64,000 nucleotides of DNA from Centroberyx gerrardi (Eukaryota; Chordata; Actinopteri; Beryciformes; Berycidae), in contig NC_136003.1 in assembly GCF_048128805.1 (NCBI RefSeq), forward strand, positions 27,496,885-27,560,884. The letters run 5' to 3'. Of the stretch, positions 25,370 through 48,901 are shown one piece after another. Position numbers and translations under genes: made by a program. Position 1 is the first letter of the stretch; every line of letters starts with the position of its first letter. The notes under the pieces were generated by a model that worked only from the letters and a program-made list of their open reading frames with translations, was not told the origin of the DNA and did no database searches.

Positions 25370-25870
25370 GTTAAACTTACATTATAGGTGCTGCATTTAT
25401 CGAGAACCCTCACACCTTGTGGGAAAGGATTATGTAATAACCTACGAATAATGTAATAACTTATCAAAATGTAATCAAATGTCTCTCTAACTGGGTTGAA
25501 AATGTAAAAAAAAAACCTGTTCATGTTATAAATTAATGGATAACATAATAGCACGTTATTATACTGTAGGGTGTAACATATTTTAACTGATGATGTAATA
25601 ACACTATAATAATAATGTATATAATCCATGAAGAATCAGAAGAAAAAACAACGTAATAATGTTAATGTTAGTATTACATCATCAGTTAAGAATATGTTAC
25701 ACCCCTTTTGAAGTAGTAATCACTGGTTAATGTAACAATGTGATTGATTTATTACATTAACATGTTTTATTATATTTTCAAGCCATTCAGAGGGATGTTT
25801 TATTACATTTTGACATGTTATCACATCATCCGACACTTATTACATTATCAGTTATCAGTTATTAGCATTA
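25370..25870. repeat. Palindromic TTATTACATT-rich block
   Basis: Sequence around 25561-25607 (GTGTAACATATTTTAACTGA and following) recurs in inverted form around 25663-25705 (TACATCATCAGTTAAGAATA and following). The wider block is made of TAATGTAATAA-like words on both strands. It may be a decayed MITE; no target duplication was identified. Confidence 0.5.
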
Positions 25871-26035
25871 TTACACACCTTATCTATGATTTACTCCACT
25901 TGCATCTCATGATCAGATGAAATTGCCAAAACTGACAGAATGATTGATATTTGTGTGTAAATCCTGCAGTACGTCACTGAATGCTTCTCTCTCTAACCAG
26001 GTGGATTGGAACAGCACAGACCGCAATGCAGATTT

Positions 26036-40271
<14,236 letters not shown>

Positions 40272-40549
40272 TTTCTCCAGCTGCACTGAACATGACATTC
40301 CAGAACCAGAAATTGGAACAAATTGGAACAAAAAATCAGGAACAATTATACTTGCAAAGGCGTTATGCTTACCTGAGCGCTGCAGAATGAGAAGTACAAC
40401 CACAGGAGGATTGAATCCCACGAGTTTCAAGAGGGTGTTTCAGAGCCTGCGGACACGATTGCCCACTCTGTGCTGTCGCTAATTGTTTTGCGTCTCAACA
40501 GTATGCCACAGACATACCTCAACCTAACAAGACTTTGACAGCTTTTATA
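40272..40549 (-). promoter_or_regulatory. Promoter and 5' leader of the second complete MYH
   Basis: A canonical TATAAAAGC lies on the minus strand at 40541-40549. The leader of the start-codon exon extends to about 40285 (acceptor TTCAG). A likely non-coding exon is 40373-40446, ending GCAGCGCTCAG before GTAAGC, matching the end of the equivalent exon of the upstream-numbered paralog. A GTATGT donor at 40517 may end a very short first exon. Start-site positions are inferred from the TATA box only. Confidence 0.55.
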
Positions 40550-41989
40550 AGAGATGGCCGGGCTTTTTTCACGGCTGCTTGACGGCTTCTCCTATATTTG
40601 GAGAGAGATCAAATCTGGCTTACATGCCACCTTGGAAAAGTCAAGTATGTCCATTTTGTATTTTGAACTGTCTATGTATAGCTGTATTGTGTCACTTTTA
40701 AATGGTTTCAATTGTAATCCTTCAGCCTCTCCATTAAAAAGCAATGATTGCTAAGGACGACGGCTTAGAGGGCTTAGGGTCCCGACACGGCAAGCCCCAT
40801 TTTCTGGGATCAGGGAAGATTAGGTCTGTTAGGGCATTGCTGAAATTCTGGCATTGGCTGTCTGGGGAGTGGGGTTGATTACACATCACTGTTTGGGTCT
40901 GTATTGAGAGCAGCCAGGGGGTTGACAGGCAACACTTAGCACGTTCCAGACAGAAACCTGTCTCCATTAACTCCAATTTATTAAAGAAAAGCTGTTTCTT
41001 ACAATGTGTGTCATGAAATATCTTGCCTTTTTTTGCTCATATTCATCACTGATGGAGTTCTGATTGGGTTTCAGTGTTGATGTGGTACATTTACAAAGAG
41101 TTCGGCAATTGCTGAATACATAAAACTGAATTTGGCTGTGGTATTTGATACTTCATACAGTATTAGAGGGTAAAACATCAAAGTATCTCCTGTACAGACC
41201 ACTGAAGATTGTCCACAATGTTGCTGTAAATCTCAGTCATTGTCCAAAGTGCCTTCGGTCAATTGAAGGCTGAAGTGAACTGAATTCCATGCAAGTTAAT
41301 TTAAATGCTTGCTATGCAGAATCACTCTTTACATCTCAGAGAATCAACACACAGTCCAGCTGCTTCAGAGCAGCAGGAACCTCCAGGCCTCTGTTTCAGC
41401 TCTTCAGAGACCGCTCCACATAACAGGGTTAACAATGAATCCAAAAAAGCCTAACGGATCCATTCAAAATCCTTTGAGTGGGTTTCTATTAATGTGACTC
41501 CATTGCCCAAGTCAATATAGCACAAGTATGTGCTTCAAGTTTACTGTGCGTCACTCCAGTGTGATGCCTGAGTTGATAGGGAGCTTTGCTCAGAGCAAAG
41601 AGTGTTAAGTTCTAGTCATTCACTTCATCTTCTCTCCAAGAATGCGATGGCTTTCTCCATTTGGAGTTTACAGTGCATCCATTCTTCATCCTGATAGTCC
41701 TTCCTCATGGCTGGAAGTTAACAGTCGACCATCTTGATATTGAATTGTGATCTAAGCTTGAATAATCAGATGTACTGTAATGTGCCTGCAGTCAGGAACT
41801 GCCTGAGACTGAAGTGTTCTCAGTTCAGACACAGGTCAAATATTAATTGCCAATAATACTTTGTGTTGGTTTTTTCATTATTTTCAATTTGTTTCACCTG
41901 TCATGTTATTATCCGGGTCATGTGACTGCCTCCCATTGGCTGTTGCTATTATATAGGTGAGGCCACACCCATGTTGTCCGTGTTTAAAG

Positions 41990-42075
41990 CCCTGAAGAAG
42001 ACCTACAGTGGTCGAAACATGTTGGCTTTTTTAATGATTTAGCCACTACAATAAAGGCTTTTTAAGTATTTTCTT
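41990..42075 (+). repeat. CCTGAAGAAG...CGAAACATGTTGG...AATAAAGG repeat motif
   Basis: The string CCCTGAAGAAGACC, then GGTCGAAACATGTTGGC, then ACAATAAAGGC occurs in this order. The same architecture occurs at 42740-42800 and, inverted, at 61688-61815, so it is a dispersed element end, not a gene. Confidence 0.5.
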
Positions 42076-42496
42076 TCTCGTGGTTATATTTTTATATTTG
42101 GAGTGCCTGGACTGTCCTTTTGTTTGTAGCACTCTTTTTTTCCTGTGATTGTCCTAACTTTCTGATACTCGCTGTATTGTCCCATGTGGTAAACTCCAGC
42201 CATCTGGAGCAGGTTGTTTGTGAGTGCTATTTGTCCCAGGCCTGATCTAGGACTCTTCATACGTCCCATGAGGCGTCTTTTACACAGAGGATGCAGGTGG
42301 TCAGTTGTGATGAGTCTCAATAGAGCAGCTAATGGTGCAGAGGTCAGTAAGACGGTATAGCAGCCAAGAGAGCAGTGACTACAGACATGCAGTTTGGGAG
42401 CAAACTGTTAGTCTGTTTGCAAAAAAAAACCATTTCACTGGAGTTCAGGGTACATACAGTATCTACGGAAGGGGATTAGGGCCACATGAAAAATTT

Positions 42497-42650
42497 GAGT
42501 TCTGTGATTAAAGTCAGAATTCTGAGATTAAAATCAGAATTCTGAGTTTAAAGTCAGAATCCTGAGATTAAAGATAGAATTCTGAGTTTAAAGTCAGAAT
42601 TGTAATAAAGTCAGAATTCTGAGAATAAAGTAATTATTCTGAGTTTAAAA
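42497..42650 (+). repeat. Tandem repeat of about 21 bp (AGTCAGAATTCTGAGATTAA)
   Basis: About seven imperfect copies are visible, alternating GATTAAA and GTTTAAA, each carrying the palindromic core CAGAATTCTG. Confidence 0.85.
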
Positions 42651-43565
42651 ATCATGACTCCCTCCTTCTGTATTCTGTAATCTCCTATTAGATTGTATAA
42701 CTTACTTTGTATGTTGTCTGTCTTTGCATTTGAATTGAGATTCCCCTGATGAAGGCACCATGCTGAAACATGTAGGCTAGCCATATGAAAATAAAGGAGT
42801 GCCTTGGCTTCCATTTTTCAAGTGATTACAGACATGTTGATGTACCGGACTGAACTTAAAATCTTCATTTCATGTCAACGTTAAACTCTAATTCTTTGAA
42901 AGGAGCACTGAAGTGATTTGGTATTCTAGGGGGGAAAAGAGCTGTACAATATTGTCATTTTGTCACACACTGTAACCCCCCTGGCAGTGCATCAGACGCC
43001 CTAATTGGTGTTGATTTAATAGCCCCTTAATGTCACTTGAAGGTCTGGCAACAGCTGCGATTATAATTGCACGGTCCTAGTGGCTAGACCGGACTTCAGA
43101 GTACGCTGACCCCTCCGTCGCGCCTCGACACGGCGGCAAATGTGTGCGTGGAAGCGAGACTATGTCAAGGACATTAAGAGGCCGCTTGTGTGAATTCAAA
43201 AGGTCACGGGACAAGAGAGGGAAGACGCAAGGAGAAAATCCCCATCAGCTGGTTGTGTCTGAGAGAGAGACGGACGCCTAACCCCCGCGGAAAATAGATC
43301 TGACGACGGGTGCATCTGCCCAGGATTAGGCGGGTCAACGGGAGAGAGGAGGGCCTCCCTCGGTATAAAGCTACTGCAAACCAGGCGCTGGCTAAATGTA
43401 CAGCTGCATTTCAAAAGAGAAGGGAGAAAAATTCAAATTAATTCTAGTGGAATAACAAAACACTGGCAGGGTAAATGTATTCCTGCTCAATCTTCCATGC
43501 AGCTGTCATTATCTGTGGGTTTCTTTGAGTCACGCAGCAGTGGGCTTACTAAGCAGATGCAAGTG

Positions 43566-43680
43566 AAAAGCAACATCATTTACATTTTACATTTCAGGCC
43601 TTTTTGCTGACGCTCTTAGCCAGAGCGAGGCACGAATGCAACAGTAGAATAAGCTTCAATTCCTATATCACCTAAATCAG
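43566..43680 (+). repeat. Dispersed SINE/MITE-like repeat
   Basis: The words TTTTGCTGACGCTCTTAGCC and AACAGTAGAATAAGCTTCA are shared with 49895-49990, and the AGCAGACGCTTT...AAAGCGACTTACA form is at 57236-57300. It is a common fish repeat whose class I cannot fix. Confidence 0.6.
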
Positions 43681-44601
43681 AAACAACCAAAAATAAGGAG
43701 TGCAAAGGTCAATATTCCCGAGAATAAGAGCAAAACGCTAGGAAAATAGTAGGATAAAGGCGGGAGACAGGAGGGATTTCGTAAGAGAACATGAGAAATC
43801 TGTCTAGAAATCAATTTCAACAGTTTTGAGTGCTTCATGTGACAACGGTTTGAAATGAAAGGTCATCTTCTCTTTCTTCCCAGTCATCACAACGCAGCAG
43901 CCGCTCAGGAATGAGTGCGGGCCGGCGTCCGGCCGCCGAGGGCCGAACAATTGCTGCAACCGCTTTGCTAATCTGGTTTCCAAAAAGGAGAAACACAACA
44001 GGTGTGCAGGCATAAAAGATACAGTATTAATAAAACAAAACTGGCTTGCGGCAAGTTTGGGTTTGAATAAATCAAGATTTTGTGGCTTTAATTTGTGGGC
44101 AAGATAATCATGAAGATAATCAATAATCAGAACTGACATGAACACAGTGTTAAGACTGCAGGTAATTAATCAAACGATGGGTGCAAAAATATCTTGTCAG
44201 TGAAATCGGCAAAGCCCCGCATTCCCGAGTGGAATTTACCACCTGAAAGCTGATGTGAACGGTATTTTCAAGTGGGAAGCTCGCATCTATAGCGTCTTTC
44301 CCATATGATGTGAATGTAGCAACAGTGTGCAATGCAATATGGTTGATAATGGAGGACAGTGTGAGAGCGTCAGGCAGCGGATCTGCTTTCTGCACACCAA
44401 CCACCGTCAAAACACAGAAGGGAATGTTTTACTGCAGACATATTAACTTCATACAGTGGTGTATTCCAAAATAAATACACAATGCCAAGAACAGTGATGG
44501 TTAGAGTTCACTGAGAGGTCTCTGAAGAAGACAAGGTCACACAGGAGACGCCCGAGGACGAGCCTCTGTCAGTCCTTCATGACGGACTTTGGGGCTGCCG
44601 C

Positions 44602-47600
44602 TCACTTTGCCTTCTTGTACTTCCTCATATGTGCCGCTATTGAACCGGAGATCTCTGTGTTTCTTTTGTTCTGTCCAAAATACTCCATGAACTCTCCGTC
44701 AGGACCCACCAGGTACATGATGATCGTGTGATCGACCTGAAGACGAAAGACAAAACACGAAGAGACTGAATTTAGACCCAGAGGCTTGTTATAAGGAACC
44801 GAATAAATCATTTTATTATTATTATCCTACATTATCCCTCCAGTATTATCGCATGCAGCATGAGTAACACTGGAGCCACTCACGATGTAGTCGTTGTCTT
44901 CATCCTTTGGCCCCTGACTGTAGTAAACTCTGTAGGCTCGGGAAACCTGCTCCACCTGAGCTGTGGTCCCTGTCAGGCCGATCAGCTTGGGGGAAAACTC
45001 TGGAAAATACATTGTGTGTCTATTAGACTCAAAGCGGGAGAAAACTAGGTACCTATTTATGGAGTGCTTTGTGGTTCAGTATCCAGAAATATATAAAATA
45101 GGATGAATAAAAACAAGAAACAAATCATTTTGACCATCCACAAAAATCCATAAATACATTTTTGAGTCACAAATGCAGATTTGACAATTTATATGTATGT
45201 AAAAAAATTGAATATGAAAACCTGTTGGACTGTTTTTTGTGATGATTTGTGATTGTGTACTTATTTGTGGACAGTCAATATTTGTGTTTCTTATTTTTTT
45301 AATTTGTATTCATCCTATCTTCTATAAATCTGAAGTGAACCACTATTCATCCATACCTATTAACATGAAGATACAGTTACATGCACATTTCGGTCCTCAG
45401 GTATTTGTACCTTTCACATACGCAGCCATGGCCTCTGGCGTGTCCCTGTCAGGATCGATGGTGATGAGGATGGGCGTCAGGTTCGGAAGAGACTTTATTT
45501 TGTCTGTGGGAAGCCATAAAAGTACAGGTAATGTGGTTAAACAGTGGCCCTTTACATTTAAATGCATTTTAAAAGTCATAATCCTCGCTGGAAACTGTTT
45601 ACCTATTTCATCCACCACTTCAATCATTTTCTCTATTTCGTCCGGGCAGATGTCGGGACAGTGTGTAAATCCAAAATAGATGAGGACCCACTGGCCGAAA
45701 AAGTCCTCACTCTTGCTGGGTTTGTTGTTGTGATCGATGAGGGAGAACGGACCGCCAAGCGACGGCCGTCCTATCGACTTGTTCCTCTCTTTTTTAATCA
45801 CTGGAAAACACAAACAAAAAGGCAAAGTAAAAGAGTAGAATAAGAGTTAGAGAATAAGGTCATTAGTCTTTCAGTCTTTGTCTCTTGATTCAGTGTAAAA
45901 CTTCCAGGTCAACTTTGCTCGAGTCCCAAGTCAGTTTCAAGTCATGAGGTCTAAATATCAATTAACAAGTCAAGTCCAAGTCAAGTCCATGTCATTAATG
46001 TCAAGTCTCAAGTCTAAATGTAGAACAGTCAAGTCAGAACAAATCAAGAGTCCAGTATCAATTTAATATCTTAAAGAAAACTAAATATCTAGGACTTTTC
46101 AATGCAATATGGTTTTAATAGGATAAAAACTTGGTAAGAGCATCATGGGTTTGATTTCTATAATCAGTTTCAACTTCAGTAAATTAAATCATTCCATACA
46201 AATTCAGAAAACAGAATTTAAATTCAGTCGTCTGCTGGAACAAATCTCATCACTTTCAATCTAAGTCATTTACACAAACACAAGATCTCAAGTCAAGACT
46301 TTAGAAACCTTTTCAAGTCGTCAAAGTACAAGTCAGAGTCAAGTCCCAAGTCACCAGAACCCAAGTCAAGTCAAGTCTCAAGTCTTCTCTTCATGCATCA
46401 AGTCAAGACTCAAGCAATTAAAATTGAGACTTGAGTCTCCACCTCTGCTTTATTCGTATTCATTAATTCCAATTAACTTGATCCAACATGTACAGTACAC
46501 TAACATGAAATTCTTACATTCCTCTTTTTCTCTCTTGAAGTACTTCATCCCTCCCAGCAGAGCGCCTCCAAGAGCAAATGTGATCGCTAAAGACTTCCAA
46601 GTCACAGGCTGTGGAGGAGAGAGAATGAAAAAACATGAAGCGGGTATAGAAATCTTTAGGTTTCAAGGCAGTTGCTGCTTTGTTCATCTAGACTAAAACC
46701 TCATGGTTGTGTTGAGGGAGATCATCTTCTAGATCATTACCATCATCATCAATAGTCAATAGTCAGCACACCTCATCTCTAAAGGAAGTAATATTTCATT
46801 ATTTTGTGAAAGCCTTGAAATTGATTAAGAATAAGCATGCCCTAAAATTTAATACACTATTAAGTCAATGTGATTTCTCATGGGGAAAAAAAAGTCATGC
46901 CAAACCGGGAAGTTGGATCATTGTCACTTACCCCTGTTTTTTTCGACTTATCCCCAGATGAGGGCGGTGGAGGCACGGAGGAAAATGCTCTTGAGCAGCG
47001 CAGAGGCAGCAGCCATCGTGTTGCTCTGCAGGTTGAACACCAATTCACTTTCACCTGTTGATGAGAGGCCACGGTGAGAGCAGCTGCTAGCAGTGGGTCA
47101 CAGCTAGACCAACACCGGGTGACAGACAGAACATTACTGACTTGGCTGTAAAATTCTCATCTGAACGTCACGCCAAATTCCATTCAAATATTTGGTAATT
47201 TGATGCGTCCTTGCTTGTCGGCATGTGACTCGACATCTTTCCCGAATCGTTAGGAGCCATTCTTCAATTCGGCATACATCCACGCCACCAAACAGTACTT
47301 ATTTCACTAAAATTTCAACTGTCAATATTGGTTTGGCTCTTCTTCCGACAATATTCTTCCAGCAAAATAAAGCTACACCGTGGTGGGCCAAAGCGAACAG
47401 TGCGAACCAATTTCAAAGTTACAAATTTGTTGAAATAAGAGCTGCTTGGCTTGTTGTGCGTGCCAAATTGATAAGTGAAACATTAGTAAAAAAAAAAAAA
47501 AGTGGAATGCCACACTCCATTCATATATTTGTCAAAGTAATATGTCCTTGCTTGTCGGCAAGAGTAAATAGTTCAATGTGACTCGACATCTTTTCTGAAT

Positions 47601-48069
47601 TGTTAAGACCCATTCTTCAATTCGGCATACATCTAAGATACCAAACAGAGCTTGTTTCATTAAAATTTCAACTTTAATATTGTTTTTTTTTGTTGATATA
47701 AGAGCTGATTGGTGGGTTGTATGTGTGCCGAATTTATAAGTGATTAACTATCATTCGTAAAAGGTCGCAAGCCATGTTTCACGAAGTGTCTTTTTCTGCC
47801 AATAGGCAAGGCATTATTAAATTGCCAAATTTCTGAATGAAGATTGGCCTGGCAACATCCCCACACCAGAAAACTGAGGGTGTCGGGTGCTAGCTTTGAC
47901 CTACCAGACAGTGGACTCTTCGGGATGCGAGGTCTGTGTGTTTCGGCCCAGCCTCTCTCCGTAAAACACTGTGTGTAAACCTGACGGATTGGGCATTAGT
48001 GCATTTTTGCAAGACGTTACTGTTAAACAACCGACAGCCCAGTTTGTGATATAAAAGGCTCAGTGCCAT
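44602..48069 (-). CDS. sco1: SCO1, mitochondrial copper chaperone for cytochrome c oxidase assembly
   Basis: SCO1 sits in the inner mitochondrial membrane and helps insert copper into the CuA site of cytochrome oxidase subunit 2. Exons in order: 47901-48069, 46932-47023, 46518-46608, 45603-45800, 45411-45503, 44884-44999 and 44602-44736, giving 894 nt and 297 aa (human 301). The N-terminus is Arg/Ser/Leu-rich, as for a mitochondrial presequence. A membrane segment follows ([16 protein letters not shown]). The thioredoxin-like domain carries the copper-binding CPDIC motif ([12 protein letters not shown]) and the conserved histidine in [14 protein letters not shown]. It ends HMRKYKKAK. Position beside MYH and TMEM220 supports SCO1 over SCO2. 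Exon 1 and its splice (weak GTCAAA donor, or an alternative GTAGGT donor four bases upstream in the transcript) are least certain; an in-frame upstream ATG exists at 48165. Confidence 0.93.
45895..46445 (+). repeat. Dispersed TCAAGTC-rich repeat, copy 3
   Basis: It lies in sco1 intron 3. The 46083-46440 part is nearly base-for-base the same as 14432-14795 in the first complete MYH. TCAAGTC words flank it on both sides (45905-46050 and 46300-46440). Confidence 0.85.
47165..47860. mobile_element. Two tandem copies of a CCATTCA...TGAATG MITE in sco1 intron 1
   Basis: Both halves (from about 47165 and 47505) contain CCATTCA, TGTCCTTGCTTGTCGGCA or a close variant, GTGACTCGACATCTTT, and CCATTCTTCAATTCGGCATA. 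The right side ends AATTGCCAAATTTCTGAATG, an inverse of the left end. Related copies are at 28880-29040 and 53333-53733. No transposase is present. Confidence 0.6.
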
Positions 48070-48430
48070 GTTATTAGCTTGACAGCGCCGTGCCTGACAA
48101 GGAAGCGGTGTCAAGTTCACAAAACGTGAACAGTCAGTGAGGGGGGAAATACGGCATGCAAACACCTGATCTAGAATCAGTTTTTGTTTTTTTACACAAC
48201 CTTCCTAATTCTCGCGATTCGTCCAAAGCCCCCACAAGCTGTTCTGAGACCAGTGTCCAGGCGCCACTGTACGGCTCTCAGTAAGCGGATGTGACGTTGC
48301 TCCAAGTCTTCTTCTGTCATCCTGTCAGTACCACGTGCTCTCTCCTGCCATCTAGCGAAGAGTCTTTGGAAGTAGGCCCTTGTTTGTTATATATAAAAAA
48401 TAAATACCAATGTGCAATGTTAATGATTCA
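48070..48430. promoter_or_regulatory. Short sco1 upstream region next to the tmem220 3' end
   Basis: Only about 370 bp separate the sco1 start codon from the likely tmem220 poly(A) signal, so the sco1 promoter must lie here or in the tmem220 3' UTR. No TATA box was recognised, as expected for a housekeeping gene. Confidence 0.4.
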
Positions 48431-48435
48431 GTGAG

Positions 48436-48441
48436 TTTATT
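48436..48441 (-). other. Likely tmem220 poly(A) signal (AATAAA)
   Basis: TTTATT on the plus strand gives AATAAA in the tmem220 direction, about 460 nt after its stop codon. Confidence 0.5.
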
Positions 48442-48901
48442 ATAATATTTCACATTATTTTACACAAGTGCACTTCAGCTGACAGAGAATGAAGGTCTGG
48501 GCTCCTGCACCCAAACCATGGTCTATTTCTTCCATACAGACTTCAATGTAAAAAATCAACAACAGCACTCCTTCACCTCTATATGAAGTTCCACTTTAAC
48601 TCCTAAACATGAAGAAGAGTTGTGAGTTAAAGGAAGAAGAAATACTTGATAATACTGGTACAACGCAGTTTTGTTGGTCATTCAAAAGACGTAGGCCTAC
48701 AGCAGTGATCTTAGTGTTTATATTCTGATAATACTGCACAAGGTTGACTGACAAGCAGAGTTCTTGACCCATGATTATCAGTCAAAGGCCATAACAAGAG
48801 GAATGTTTACTGAGCCATTTCTCAAAATGGTTTATAAAGTGCTATAAAGTTGCTCCCTTGATTTACTCGACTAACTCACAAAACAGCCGAGGAACTGATA
48901 T

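Larger units (their letters stand above)
18996..26035. other. Intergenic region between tandem MYH genes
   Basis: No gene is supported here. It contains LINE-like tail fragments, a truncated inverted copy of the TAGGGTT/CGATAT family (from 22162), a large minisatellite (22644-23913), a palindromic TAATGTAATA-rich block (about 25370-25870) and a T-rich tract near 21060. The 21820-22030 stretch is more GC-rich than its surroundings but has no recognisable product. The 3' UTR of the downstream MYH probably occupies the end next to 26035. Confidence 0.7.
40560..44601. other. Intergenic region between MYH and sco1
   Basis: No gene is supported. It holds a tandem TCAGAATTCTGAG repeat (42497-42650), two copies of a CTGAAGAAG...CGAAACATGT...AATAAAG motif (41990-42075 and 42740-42800), a dispersed GACGCTCTTAGCCAGAGCGA repeat (43566-43680) and a GC-rich stretch near 43080-43400 without recognisable coding content. 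The 3' UTR of sco1 should occupy the right end. Confidence 0.65.

Noticed and set aside
45239-45679. A 146-codon plus-strand frame across sco1 exon 5 and intron
   Set aside because: It is antisense to the well-supported SCO1 exons and shows no protein family.
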